A stretch of DNA of 64,000 nt from Luteolibacter pohnpeiensis (GTDB lineage: Bacteria > Verrucomicrobiota > Verrucomicrobiia > Verrucomicrobiales > Akkermansiaceae): positions 1-64,000 of the forward strand of contig NZ_JAENIJ010000019.1 in NCBI RefSeq assembly GCF_016595435.1, in the 5' to 3' direction. Of this stretch, positions 18,615 to 27,812 are shown piece by piece; the stretch's first letter is position 1, and every line of letters begins with the position of its first letter. The position numbers and the translations under genes are program-made. The notes beneath the pieces were generated by a model that did not search any database, was not told where the DNA came from, and was given only the letters and a program-made list of their open reading frames with translations.

Positions 18615-19273
18615 TGGCGCGCTTTTTCATGCTTTTTCTCATTCTGGGAATGAACGGCAAACTCTTAGCCCAAGAGAACCCAAAAGCAAATTCCACGGAT
18701 GCAAAACCGGCTCCAGGTCGCATCGTCATTCTTGGCGATAGCATCACCGCGGGTTACGGGCTTGATCCTGACGAGGCTTACCCCTCGATTTTACAGGAAA
18801 AAATCAAGGCCGCCGGGCTGAACTACGTGGTCGTCAATGCCGGTGTCAGCGGTGACACCACCGCCGGAGGCCTGCGCCGGGTCGCGTGGGCGCTCGGATC
18901 AGGGGCGGATGTGCTGGTGATCGCGCTGGGAGGAAACGACGGCCTGCGCGGAACCCCTCCAGCGGAAACAGAAAAAAATCTAGATGACATCATCAAAAAG
19001 GCGAAGGCCAAGCAGCCGGATATCAAGATCATCATCGCTGGCATGCAGATGCCTGCGAATTTCGGCCAAGATTACGTGACTAAATTCCGGGATGTGTTTC
19101 CCAAAGTCGCGAAAGACAACAATGCAGGGCTGGTGCCGTTTTTGTTAGAACATGTCGGCGGCATTCCCAGCCTGAACCAGGCGGATCGCATCCACCCGAC
19201 CAAGGAAGGACAGAAACTTGTCGCCGAAAACGTCTGGCCCACCTTGGAAAAAGTTCTCAAATCCGGCAACTAA
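18599..19273 (+). CDS. tesA: TesA-like GDSL arylesterase / lysophospholipase
   Basis: 224 residues with an N-terminal signal (ARFFMLFLILGMNGKLLAQ). The SGNH-hydrolase blocks are complete. These are block I GDSITAGYG with the Ser nucleophile, block II NAGVSGDTTAGG with Gly, block III GGNDGLRG with Asn, and block V DRIHPTKEG with the Asp-His pair. TesA hydrolyses thioesters and lysophospholipids in the periplasm. Starts at 18599, 18608 or 18629 are all possible. The later ones shorten the positively charged lead and reduce or remove overlap with ybbA. The cupin gene converges on it. Confidence 0.92.
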   Translation: MRLMTLARFFMLFLILGMNGKLLAQENPKANSTDAKPAPGRIVILGDSITAGYGLDPDEAYPSILQEKIKAAGLNYVVVNAGVSGDTTAGGLRRVAWALGSGADVLVIALGGNDGLRGTPPAETEKNLDDIIKKAKAKQPDIKIIIAGMQMPANFGQDYVTKFRDVFPKVAKDNNAGLVPFLLEHVGGIPSLNQADRIHPTKEGQKLVAENVWPTLEKVLKSGN

Positions 19274-19287
19274 ACGCGGAATCCCCC

Positions 19288-19605
19288 TCACCCGACCGGA
19301 TAGGCGGGTGGCGAGTAGACGGTGAAGGCGACGGCGGATTCCTCACTGTAGTTGAGAATCCGGTGACGCGATCCTGCGGGGATGATGAGACTCTCGTTAC
19401 GGCGAATGATGATCGGGTGATCCTCAATTTCGGCGACCAATTCGCCCTCAATGATGAACAAGGTCTGTTCGCTATCCGGATGGACGGACGGACGCTTGGA
19501 GCTGACGCCTCCGGGTTCGAGACGCATGACCGCCGTTTGGCTGTGACGACGGGTTTCAAGAATGCGGAAATCGCTCTTCATCTTCGGCAGATCAATGGCG
19601 TGCAT
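19288..19605 (-). CDS. Small cupin-domain protein
   Basis: 105 residues forming a single cupin barrel. The first motif is PSVHPDSEQTLFIIEGELVAEI with a metal-ligand His and Glu. The turn RRNESLIIPAGSRHRILN provides the second motif His. There is no catalytic or DNA-binding extension. Such stand-alone cupins bind small ligands or metals, and the substrate cannot be predicted. It is divergent from the moxR operon across 300 bases and ends 14 bases from the tesA stop. Confidence 0.85.
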   Translation of the reverse strand: MHAIDLPKMKSDFRILETRRHSQTAVMRLEPGGVSSKRPSVHPDSEQTLFIIEGELVAEIEDHPIIIRRNESLIIPAGSRHRILNYSEESAVAFTVYSPPAYPVG

Positions 19606-19906
19606 GGCATTTGGGTTTTGTAGTTTGGGACAGATTTTATGGGTTTTCCACTGCGAATCATCGGGAAAGATCGAATGGGAAGCTGTCAGTATTCCTGCTT
19701 TTTTCGAAACAAACCATTCAAAAGAATGAAGGTTTCAAATTTATCTGAATGATCAAATTTTCCGGATGTTACAATTTTGATCAATTCCTCTCAGCAATTT
19801 GCACGAATTCTGCCCATCGTCCCGCTAACCATGTGGCTGTGTCTTTGGCTATCCGGCTTTGTCGGTTGCAACAAAGCACCGGCATGTCAGAATCAACGCG
19901 AAATCG
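19606..19906. promoter_or_regulatory. Divergent promoter region with inverted repeat
   Basis: 301 AT-rich bases before the moxR-bat operon and the cupin gene. An 8-bp inverted repeat, TGATCAAA at 19750-19757 and TTTGATCA at 19776-19783, has half-site centres about 26 bases apart. It could be an operator about 120 bases upstream of moxR. A small hairpin (CATTC/GAATG) lies near 19708-19722. A 63-codon frame at 19777-19968 resembles a lipoprotein signal but overlaps moxR and is not called a gene. Confidence 0.35.
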
Positions 19907-20890
19907 ATGACTACCGAAACTTTGCAGGAACATATTGCGGCAACAAGCGGCTGGATCCAGGCCGTTAAGGATGAAATGAGTCAGGTCCTCGTCGGCCAGG
20001 AAAGGTTGGTGGACCGGCTGTTGGTCGGCTTGCTGTGCAACGGCCACATCCTGCTCGAAGGTGTCCCTGGACTCGCCAAAACCCTTGCCGTGAAAGCACT
20101 TTCCGGCTCGCTTCACGCCAGTTTCGCCCGCTTCCAGTTCACTCCTGACCTTCTCCCTGCTGACTTGGTGGGAACCATGGTTTACCATCCGCAGGAGGCG
20201 AAATTTGAGCCAAAGCTCGGACCGATCTTCAACAATTTGATTCTGGCGGACGAAATCAACCGCGCCCCGGCTAAAGTGCAATCCGCGTTGCTGGAAGCGA
20301 TGCAGGAGCGCCAAGTCACTCTCGGCGACCGTTCTTACCCGCTGCCCCAGCCTTTCCTGGTATTGGCGACCCAGAACCCGATCGATCAGGAAGGAACTTA
20401 CCAACTGCCCGAAGCGCAGCTCGACCGCTTCCTGCTCAAAGTCACCGTCGGCTACCCGACCAAGGACGAAGAACTGACGATTCTCGACCGGATGGCGACT
20501 TCAGTTCCGCCTTACAACACCAAGACAGTCGCAACGCCTGAGCAGGTCGCCGCCTCCCGCGAGCTGGTAAACCAGGTTTACCTCGACCCATCGGTCCGCC
20601 AATACATCGTGCAGATCATCCACACCACGCGCTTCCCGGTGCATGTCGATGCTCCATTGAAAAATCTCGTCCGCGCCGGTGCTTCACCACGCGGAACCAT
20701 CAACCTGGCGCTGACCGCACGTGCACGCGCCTTCATGCAAGGTCGGGCATTCGTCACTCCACAGGATGTCAAGGACATGGCGCTCGATGTTCTGCGCCAC
20801 CGGATCCTTCTCACTTACGAAGCTGAAGCGGAAGAAATGACCACCGATACCATCATCGAGCGCATCCTCGCCAAAGTTCCCGTCCCTTAA
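19907..20890 (+). CDS. MoxR-family AAA+ ATPase
   Basis: 327 residues from ATG 19907; an upstream frame start at 19859 adds 16 residues without support. Walker A GVPGLAKT is near residues 52-59, Walker B is ILADEINRAP, the sensor region is VLATQNPIDQEGTYQLPEAQLDRF, and a C-terminal helical lid follows. MoxR ATPases act as chaperones or metal-insertion and assembly factors for VWA-domain partners. This one heads an operon of exactly those partners (DUF58, BatA, BatB). The next start is 12 bases after its stop. Confidence 0.95.
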   Translation: MTTETLQEHIAATSGWIQAVKDEMSQVLVGQERLVDRLLVGLLCNGHILLEGVPGLAKTLAVKALSGSLHASFARFQFTPDLLPADLVGTMVYHPQEAKFEPKLGPIFNNLILADEINRAPAKVQSALLEAMQERQVTLGDRSYPLPQPFLVLATQNPIDQEGTYQLPEAQLDRFLLKVTVGYPTKDEELTILDRMATSVPPYNTKTVATPEQVAASRELVNQVYLDPSVRQYIVQIIHTTRFPVHVDAPLKNLVRAGASPRGTINLALTARARAFMQGRAFVTPQDVKDMALDVLRHRILLTYEAEAEEMTTDTIIERILAKVPVP

Positions 20891-20902
20891 TCTCTACGAA
20901 CG

Positions 20903-21796
20903 ATGCTTTCCGAGCAACAGATCGAGGAAATGATGAGCCGGGTTCGCAAGCTCGAGCTCAAGGCCAGGCGTCTGGTTCGCGAGTCATTTTCGGGCGAATA
21001 CCTCTCATCCTTCCGCGGTCAGGGGCTCGATTTCGACGATTTCCGGGAATATCAACACGGTGACGAAGTCCGGTTTATCGACTGGAACGTCACCGCGCGG
21101 ATGAACCAACCGTTCGTGCGCAAATTCCGTGAGGAGCGTGAACTCGCGGTTGTCATCGCCGTCGATGTTTCCGGCTCAGCCGACTACGGCAGCAAGAATT
21201 TCAGCAAACGCGAGCTGGCCGCGGAAACTGCCGCCGTTTTGGGATTCAGCGCGCTGCAAAATGGCGATAAGGTAGGCCTACTGCTCTTCGCTGAAGAGAC
21301 CGAGCTCTACATTCCTCCGGCAAAAGGCAGCCGCCACTTGCTGCGGATGATTCGTGAAATCCTGGTCGCCAGGCCGAAGAGACAAGGCACTTCCATCGCG
21401 GAAGCCTGCAACTTTCTGGTCCGGACACTCAGCCGCAAGTCCTTGGTGTTCATGATTTCCGATTTCTATTCGGACCCGCTTGACAAGCCTTTGGGCAAGC
21501 TTTCGAAAAAGCACGAAACGGTGGCGTTGCAAGTCTCCGATCCGCTGGAAGCCCGGCTGCCGCGAGCGGGCAAGGTCGTCATGATCGATCCGGAAACGGG
21601 ATTCGAGACGCTGGTCAACACCAACAACCAGAATCTCCGCAACAGCTATCGCCGCCTGATGCAACGACAAGCCGAAGGCGTGGCGGCAATTCTCAAGAAG
21701 CACGGGATTGATTCCGCCTCCCTGCAAACCGACGAGGACATGCTCCCAGCCCTGCACCAACTCTTGAAACGCCGGAGCCGCAAACGCGCCCGATAA
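20903..21796 (+). CDS. DUF58 family protein (VWA-like)
   Basis: 297 residues. The DUF58 core is clear: GQGLDFDDFREYQHGDEVRFIDWNVTAR, then a VWA-like strand VIAVDVSGSADYGS and later SLVFMISDFYS. DUF58 proteins are almost always encoded with MoxR ATPases and are thought to be assembled or activated by them. It has no membrane segment, so it is probably cytoplasmic or peripheral. It is the second gene of the bat operon. Confidence 0.93.
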   Translation: MLSEQQIEEMMSRVRKLELKARRLVRESFSGEYLSSFRGQGLDFDDFREYQHGDEVRFIDWNVTARMNQPFVRKFREERELAVVIAVDVSGSADYGSKNFSKRELAAETAAVLGFSALQNGDKVGLLLFAEETELYIPPAKGSRHLLRMIREILVARPKRQGTSIAEACNFLVRTLSRKSLVFMISDFYSDPLDKPLGKLSKKHETVALQVSDPLEARLPRAGKVVMIDPETGFETLVNTNNQNLRNSYRRLMQRQAEGVAAILKKHGIDSASLQTDEDMLPALHQLLKRRSRKRAR

Positions 21797-21804
21797 TTTA
21801 TTTC

Positions 21805-22314
21805 ATGGAAGAAAAAACGCCAGATCTCCGCTTGCTGGAGCCAGTGTCACCGGAGTCGTTATTGCCGGATGCCTCCCCGCCTGTTTGGCCCTTGATCGCT
21901 GCCGCCGTCCTGATTTTATTGCTCATCGGCTGGCTGATTTTCCGCAAGAACACCAAGGAGTCCGCAGCGGTTATCAATCGCCGCAAAGAAGCTTACGAGA
22001 AGGCGAAAAAAGCCATCAGCGGGATTAAGGTCGAGCACGCCCGGCATGCGGCCATCCAGGTTTCGCTCATCTTGCGGCGTTATCTTGCGGAAGCGACCAA
22101 TGATCCCGCTTTGTTCGAAACCCATGAGGAGTTCGTCACCCGCCGGGATAGCCTTGAGCGCCTGACTCCAGCCGCCAGATCTGCCTGCGGTGATGGTTTC
22201 CAACAATTAGCGGCGTTGAAATACGCACCTGAGGTCCCGGACGTGGACCCGCAAGGCGTCGTCAACGATGGTGCTCAACTTCTCGAAACCATTCACGCCG
22301 GATTCCGACCATGA
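21805..22314 (+). CDS. DUF4381-type single-pass membrane protein
   Basis: 169 residues. A Pro-rich N-terminus (LLEPVSPESLLPDASPPVW) precedes one transmembrane helix (about 30-47). A cytoplasmic helical domain with YEKAKKAI and a conserved ALKYAPE-like segment near the end follows. This matches DUF4381, found between DUF58 and the VWA genes in MoxR operons. Its stop overlaps the batA start as ATGA. The biochemical role is unknown. Confidence 0.82.
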   Translation: MEEKTPDLRLLEPVSPESLLPDASPPVWPLIAAAVLILLLIGWLIFRKNTKESAAVINRRKEAYEKAKKAISGIKVEHARHAAIQVSLILRRYLAEATNDPALFETHEEFVTRRDSLERLTPAARSACGDGFQQLAALKYAPEVPDVDPQGVVNDGAQLLETIHAGFRP

Positions 22315-23327
22315 ACGCGTTCTTTGAACATTTTCGATTTTCCCAACCCTGGTGGTTGTTCCTGCTCATTCCCGTCGCGTTCCTGCCGATTTTGCGCCGG
22401 GGCCGCGGTGCTGAAGCCGTAGTGACCTTCCCCAATCTCGGAGTGCTGGTCAGCCTGGGTCGGCGCGTCCGTCAGTCCGCCTGGAGTTATGGCTTTCCTC
22501 TGGCAATTCTCGCATTGACCGCCGCGGTTTTGTCGATGGCACGCCCGGTTTGGCGCAATGTTTATGAAAGCCGGATGGCGAGCGGCATCGACATCATGAT
22601 CGCCTTCGACGTTTCGCTTTCCATGGACATCGACGATTTCCGCCAGAATGGGATGCCGTTGAAGCGGATCGACGCGGCCAAGGAGGTGGTGGACGATTTC
22701 ATCAATCGCCGGACTGATGACCGCCTGGGCCTGGTTGCATTTGCCGGGCGGCCTGTTTCCGTAAGCCCGATCACTCTGGATCACGATTGGGTCCGCGCCG
22801 GCTTGAAAAACCTGAAACTGAATGATGACCGTGAAACCGGTTCGGTTCAGGAACAAGGCACAGCCATTGGCTCCGCCATCGCGGCATCCGCCACGCGACT
22901 GGATGAGCGGGAATCCGCGAGCAAGGTCATCGTTTTGATCACCGATGGCGCCAGCAACTCCGGAAAAATTTCCCCTTTGGAAGCAGCAGAACACGCCAAA
23001 ACCCTGGGCATCAAAATCTACACCGTAGCGATCGGCACCAAAGACGGGCGGGTTTCACGTGGAATCCAACGCTTTCCGCGGCAGGAATTTGACCTTCCGA
23101 CTCTGAAGGAAATCGCCCGGAAAACCGGCGGTGAAGATTACTGGGCGCAAGACCTGACCGCGCTTCAGGATACCTTCAAATCCATAGATAAACTGGAGAA
23201 AACCGAAACCAAGAGCTTCACCACGATCGACGACATCGAGCTCTGTTCTTGGTTTACCGGAGCGGCAGTCCTGCTGGCGCTGCTTGCCGCCATGCTGATT
23301 ACCTTGAACCCGCCACCTTCTGCCTAA
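22311..23327 (+). CDS. batA: BatA-like VWA membrane protein
   Basis: 338 residues. An N-terminal BatA segment with two hydrophobic stretches (PWWLFLLIPVAFLPI and FPLAILALTAAVLSM) is followed by a VWA domain. The MIDAS motif DVSLS is at residues 100-104, with LITDGASNSG later. A C-terminal transmembrane helix (WFTGAAVLLALLAAML) ends the protein. VWA MIDAS sites bind Mg2+ and mediate protein contacts. Bat proteins were linked to aerotolerance in Bacteroides, but the molecular role is unsettled. It is coupled to DUF4381 (ATGA) and lies 3 bases from batB. Confidence 0.93.
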   Translation: MNAFFEHFRFSQPWWLFLLIPVAFLPILRRGRGAEAVVTFPNLGVLVSLGRRVRQSAWSYGFPLAILALTAAVLSMARPVWRNVYESRMASGIDIMIAFDVSLSMDIDDFRQNGMPLKRIDAAKEVVDDFINRRTDDRLGLVAFAGRPVSVSPITLDHDWVRAGLKNLKLNDDRETGSVQEQGTAIGSAIAASATRLDERESASKVIVLITDGASNSGKISPLEAAEHAKTLGIKIYTVAIGTKDGRVSRGIQRFPRQEFDLPTLKEIARKTGGEDYWAQDLTALQDTFKSIDKLEKTETKSFTTIDDIELCSWFTGAAVLLALLAAMLITLNPPPSA

Positions 23328-23330
23328 TCC

Positions 23331-25286
23331 ATGTTGACGCTCGCACATCCAGCCTGGCTCCTCTTGCTCCTGCTGCTTCCGCTGTTTGCAGTTCTGGCAC
23401 TGTTGGTGTTTCGCCTTCGCAAACGTCATTGGGATGCCTTCGTCGCACCCCGGCTGCGGGGAGCGCTGATTCGCCGCAGCAGCAGTATTCCCCGCTGGGT
23501 CTCGCTATTCCTGCTTCTCGCTGGCAGCGCCTGTCTCATCGGCGCGCTGAGTCGCCCGCAAGGTGATGCCGGAACACGCACCGAAACCGCCCAGGGAAGA
23601 AACGTGCTGATTGCCCTCGACTTGTCGCGCAGCATGCGTGTGACCGACGTCAAACCGGATCGACTCGGCCAGGCAAAGGTCATCATTTACGAGCTGTTGG
23701 AAAAACTGAACAACGACCGCATCGGACTGATCGGATTTGCCGGGCAAGCCAATATTTATGCCCCTCTCACTGTCGATCACGAAGCCGTTCGCGAGACCGT
23801 CGAGCAAATCGATGAAACCTGGCCACCTGAAGGAGGATCGAATCTCACCAAGGCACTTGAGCTTTCGATCAAAACTCTCAAGCAGACAGGCCAGAACAAC
23901 AACACGCTCGTCATCCTGAGCGATGGCGAGGAAAACGAAGGTGAGGTCGACTCACTGATTCAGGAAGCTGAACGCGCCGGTGTTTGCATATTCTCCATCG
24001 GGATCGGCACCGATGACGGTGGTTTCGTGCCAAATCCCGATTATCCGAACAATCGAATGCTGGATCGGAATGGTCAGCCGGTGCTCAGCGTGCTGCATAA
24101 TGAAGTGATGCAAAAATTAGCAAACGGCACCAATGGCCGCCATGCCATCGCAGGAACCGGTGCCAATATTCCGGAAATGGTGGCGGCTACCGTCGAGCAG
24201 ATGGATACCTTCGAGCTGAAAGGCCGCGAGCGCCGGGTGATTGTCGAGTATTACCAGTGGTTGCTATTTCCCGGCATCATTTTCCTGATTCTCTCGGTCG
24301 TCCTCGGCACCCGCTGGCGTGCCTTGAAACCCCACACCATGACCGCAACCGCCGCCTTGGTTTTTGGACTGCTTTTCTTCAGCAACCAACCCGTCCGGGC
24401 AGATGAGGTGAAGGATGCCAAGCAAGCCTTGAAGCAAGGCAAGCTCAAGGAAGCTCAAAAGGATTACAAAAAGCTGGCCGATGAGTCCACAAATCGGGAA
24501 CAGGCTGCGAAATTTCGCGTGGGTGAAGGCACAGCGGCGTATCGAGGAGATGATTTCCGTTCCGCACGTGGCGCATTCAGCCAGTCGCTATTATCGGACG
24601 ATCCAAAGGTCCGCGCCGGTGGCCACATCGGCATGGGCAACACCTTGTTCCAGCTAGGTTGGCAAGGGCTGGCAGACGAAACCTATCCGGAAGAATCCCA
24701 ACAGCCGCCGGATCTGAATAAATTCAAAGAGCTGGTGCTCAAACGCTTGGCCGCGATGCAGAAAAGTGATCTGCAGGATGAGGGCGACACTCAGGACTTC
24801 ATCCGGATCGACTCACTGATGGCGAACTGGGCAGATGCCATCCGCCACTACCGCTCCGCGCTCGACGATGATCCGGGCAATGCCCGTGCTCGTCACAACA
24901 GCGAAACGACCATGATTTACCTGAAAAAACTTCAGGAAATTCTGAAGGAAGAGCAGGAAAAGGCGAAGCAAGCCATGCCTCAAATCATTCCCGGCCAAGG
25001 GCCACCCCAGGAAGGTGAAGGTGATGATGGTGATAACCCCGATGGCGAGAATGGAAATGGAGATCAGGAGGGCAATCACGGCAAAGGCGATAAACAATCC
25101 GACAAAGACGGCAACGGCGATAAGAAGAAAGACGATAAAGACGGCGAGGACGGTAAGGACAAGGGCGATCCCAATGAGTCCGCCGAAGAACGGGCCCGTC
25201 GTCTGTTGAAAGAAAACTCCGACTTAGAAAAAGGGCCGCTAAACCCAGGCCGCTACAGAGAAAATTCTCCCGAGAAAGATTGGTAA
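23331..25286 (+). CDS. BatB/BatC fusion: VWA plus TPR membrane protein
   Basis: 651 residues. Two N-terminal hydrophobic helices precede a VWA domain with MIDAS DLSRS at residues 97-101 and ILSDGEENEGE. Membrane segments follow at about 307-325 and 340-350. After VRADE comes a TPR-type helical region (ALKQGKLKEAQKDYKKLADES; ALDDDPGNARARHN) that corresponds to a separate BatC in other operons. The last 90 residues are extremely charged (Gly/Asp/Lys-rich repeats such as GDKKKDDKDGEDGKDKG). The domains indicate a fusion of BatB and BatC. It is in the middle of the operon. Confidence 0.9.
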   Translation: MLTLAHPAWLLLLLLLPLFAVLALLVFRLRKRHWDAFVAPRLRGALIRRSSSIPRWVSLFLLLAGSACLIGALSRPQGDAGTRTETAQGRNVLIALDLSRSMRVTDVKPDRLGQAKVIIYELLEKLNNDRIGLIGFAGQANIYAPLTVDHEAVRETVEQIDETWPPEGGSNLTKALELSIKTLKQTGQNNNTLVILSDGEENEGEVDSLIQEAERAGVCIFSIGIGTDDGGFVPNPDYPNNRMLDRNGQPVLSVLHNEVMQKLANGTNGRHAIAGTGANIPEMVAATVEQMDTFELKGRERRVIVEYYQWLLFPGIIFLILSVVLGTRWRALKPHTMTATAALVFGLLFFSNQPVRADEVKDAKQALKQGKLKEAQKDYKKLADESTNREQAAKFRVGEGTAAYRGDDFRSARGAFSQSLLSDDPKVRAGGHIGMGNTLFQLGWQGLADETYPEESQQPPDLNKFKELVLKRLAAMQKSDLQDEGDTQDFIRIDSLMANWADAIRHYRSALDDDPGNARARHNSETTMIYLKKLQEILKEEQEKAKQAMPQIIPGQGPPQEGEGDDGDNPDGENGNGDQEGNHGKGDKQSDKDGNGDKKKDDKDGEDGKDKGDPNESAEERARRLLKENSDLEKGPLNPGRYRENSPEKDW

Positions 25287-25288
25287 CG

Positions 25289-27736
25289 ATGATCACACGA
25301 AAACTCCATATTCCGTTCCTGCTGCCGCTTCTTGCCGTCAGCTGGGTGGTATCCACGCTCGCCAGCGCGGAAATCACGACCGACATCTCCACTCATTTCC
25401 TCGCTCAGGGAGAACAGGGAATTTTTGAAATCCGCATCTCTGGAGGTGACCCGGATGTGCCGCCAGTCGTTCCCAAAATACCTCAGGTTGGATTCCGTGC
25501 GATGGGCAGCGGTAGGATTCCCGGACGCAACCGACGCAATCTGGAATACGTCTTCCAATATGGCATCACCAGCTACACCAACGGCACCTATACGATTCCG
25601 CCGATCGAAATCAGCGTCAGCGGTGAAAAGCAGCAATCCAAGCCGATCGAGTTCCAGGTATTTGATCCCAACACCTTACCATGGGCAGATGCCGAAGTGA
25701 ACGGTCATTCGTTCCACTACGCTGCCGCATTCATGTCGCTCCGGGACCACCCGTATCTGGGCGAAACCATGATCAGTGAGATCAAACTCTACGTACCGAG
25801 TGATCTCGCGTCGGTTGTTCAGGATTGGGGCGTTCCAGAGTTCAAGCGGGACGGGGTCGCCGCCTGGCGTTACCAGCTTTCTGAAATGCCGAGCCAGATC
25901 AGCTTGCGCGGGGTCGAATACCGTGGACGGACCTACCCAAGCACCATGACCGCCACCCGGACCGGGCGTGTCGAAATTGGCCCTGCAACCGTTCGTTTGA
26001 CGACGGTCCAGCTCATGATGGATCCGTTCGCACGGCGGAGCTACGAACCGGTAACGCTGGACATCCCTACACTCGCACTGGACGTCGTCCCGCTTCCCGA
26101 AGGTGCACCTGACGGATTCCGCAATGCCATCGGAGATTTTTCGATCGCTGCCACAACCACCCAAACCGAGCTGCATGAAGGCGAGCCATTGTCCGTGGAA
26201 CTCACGGTCACCGGCAGCGGAAATCTGGATACTCTGCAAGCCCCTGAATTGCAGGACAGCGACGGATGGAAAGTTTATGACGCGGTCAGCAATCAACGTG
26301 GCGATGAACGCCGGGAGCTGAATGGCACCGTAACTTATCAGCAAATGCTCCGCCCTTTGGAGCTCAAGCCATCGATTCCCCCATTCCGGTTGGTTTATTT
26401 CAACCCGAGCACTGCCGAATATCAAACCGTCACCACCCAGCCCATTCCGCTAAAGATCCTCCCATCCACCAATCCCGGAGGCACGCTGGCTGGTCCACCC
26501 CAGGCGCTGCCGATGCCCGTGGAGCAAATGTCGGACATTCTCGGCCTGATCAAGCCAGCCCAACTCACCATGCCGGGTGGTCTTTCGCTGCCCGGATGGA
26601 GTCTTCACCTGATCGGAGCTCTGCTCACTCTTGGTCTGATCGTTAAGGCATCATGGCACAAGGTGGCATCGAAACTGCAAACTCATCCGGATACCGAGGC
26701 GAAGAAGAAAGAACTGCAACAACTTGACCGCATGAAAGATACCGACAGCTTCGGATTTCTCAAAGCCGCCGGAAGCTTCGTGGAGCGCTGGCTGGGCAAT
26801 GTCCAGGAACCGGAAATCCAACAGATTCTTGCCGAGCGCGATCAGATTTGCTTCCGCGCGGAAAAGCCAACTGACGCCGAACTTTCTTCATCGAGAAAAT
26901 CAGAGATCGTCAAACAGCTGCGAAAATTCGCTCTAGCCATCGCGCTTCTGTTTTTAGTCGGAGCTACCGTCCAACCTGCAAATGCGGCGGAATCCGTGAG
27001 CGACAAGGCTGCTCAGGCCTACAATTCCGCAGATTATCAGGAAGCCATCAAACTTTGGCTCGGCGCGGGCGATTACAAATCTCTCAGTGCCGACGTTCTG
27101 TATGATATTGGCAATGCTTGCTATCGCCTCGGTTCGCCCGGAAATGCCGCACTTTACTATCGCCGTGCCCTGAATCGGGATGCCACTCACCCGGAAGCTC
27201 AACAAAATCTACGATTCATTGAGCGGAAATACGGGGCCATCACCGTTCACCATCAGCAATTTCAATATCAGCTCTCCAAAGTCTCTCTCAACACCTGGAA
27301 GGGCACCTTCTGGCTTGGTATCTGGCTCTGCATCCTGGCCATTCTGGTATTTCCCGCCACCCAACCGACCTCCAAGCTGCGTATGGCCGCGATCCCTGCA
27401 TTCGTGATCGCCCCTCTGCTCTTCCTGATTGGTGCCGTTGGTTGGAAATATTATCCAGATGAAGCCAAGTTTGCCCCCATCGCTGAACAAGCCGTGGTGG
27501 TCGACAAGGACGTCGTTGCTCACACCGATGCCGCACGCACTTCACCTACCGTGATTCATGCCCCTCCCGGATCGCTCTGCCGAATCCTGCACCAAAGCGG
27601 GCGCTGGTCCTACGTGTCCTTCGCCACCCAAACCCGCGGCTGGGTGATCACCTCATCTTTGGAAAAAGTCCAATCGGACAAAACTCCGGAGCCGCCGAAG
27701 ATCAATATCTCGGCACCTGACGGCAGCAATGCATGA
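25289..27736 (+). CDS. BatD/BatE fusion with C-terminal SH3-like domain
   Basis: 815 residues from ATG 25289, two bases after the batB stop; a TTG at 25280 was rejected. A signal peptide (PFLLPLLAVSWVVSTLASA) leads into BatD beta-sandwich repeats (ITTDISTHFLAQGEQGIFEI; FSIAATTTQTELHEGEPL) and a TM helix near 440. A second hydrophobic segment near 550 is followed by TPR units (AYNSADYQEAIKLWLGAGDY; DIGNACYRLGSPGNAALYYRRAL) typical of BatE. Two more TM helices come next. The end is an SH3b-like module (AAVRTSPTVIHAPPG-type segment, WSYVSFATQTRGWV). So BatD and BatE are joined in one polypeptide. It is the last gene of the operon. Confidence 0.88.
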   Translation: MITRKLHIPFLLPLLAVSWVVSTLASAEITTDISTHFLAQGEQGIFEIRISGGDPDVPPVVPKIPQVGFRAMGSGRIPGRNRRNLEYVFQYGITSYTNGTYTIPPIEISVSGEKQQSKPIEFQVFDPNTLPWADAEVNGHSFHYAAAFMSLRDHPYLGETMISEIKLYVPSDLASVVQDWGVPEFKRDGVAAWRYQLSEMPSQISLRGVEYRGRTYPSTMTATRTGRVEIGPATVRLTTVQLMMDPFARRSYEPVTLDIPTLALDVVPLPEGAPDGFRNAIGDFSIAATTTQTELHEGEPLSVELTVTGSGNLDTLQAPELQDSDGWKVYDAVSNQRGDERRELNGTVTYQQMLRPLELKPSIPPFRLVYFNPSTAEYQTVTTQPIPLKILPSTNPGGTLAGPPQALPMPVEQMSDILGLIKPAQLTMPGGLSLPGWSLHLIGALLTLGLIVKASWHKVASKLQTHPDTEAKKKELQQLDRMKDTDSFGFLKAAGSFVERWLGNVQEPEIQQILAERDQICFRAEKPTDAELSSSRKSEIVKQLRKFALAIALLFLVGATVQPANAAESVSDKAAQAYNSADYQEAIKLWLGAGDYKSLSADVLYDIGNACYRLGSPGNAALYYRRALNRDATHPEAQQNLRFIERKYGAITVHHQQFQYQLSKVSLNTWKGTFWLGIWLCILAILVFPATQPTSKLRMAAIPAFVIAPLLFLIGAVGWKYYPDEAKFAPIAEQAVVVDKDVVAHTDAARTSPTVIHAPPGSLCRILHQSGRWSYVSFATQTRGWVITSSLEKVQSDKTPEPPKINISAPDGSNA

Positions 27737-27775
27737 GCAGTCCGGGTCGTGCTCAATCCGCAGACCTGAAACACA

Positions 27776-27812
27776 TGGCGCTGGCGGGCTCAACCAAACA
27801 GCCCCGCCGCGC
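27776..27812. terminator. GC-rich hairpin between convergent genes
   Basis: GGCGGGCT at 27783-27790 pairs with AGCCCCGCC at 27800-27808 with one bulged C, and flanking GCGC bases can extend the stem. It lies between the convergent ends of the bat operon and dinB. No T-run follows on either side, so termination is possible but not shown. Confidence 0.35.

Noticed and set aside
19777-19968. 63-codon frame with a lipoprotein-like signal (MWLCLWLSGFVGC)
   Set aside because: It overlaps the moxR start by about 60 bases and has no content after the signal that looks conserved; probably chance.
25000-25200. Repeat-like Gly/Asp/Lys-coding tract that might be a tandem repeat array
   Set aside because: Only low-complexity coding DNA of the BatB/BatC tail; no regular unit length.
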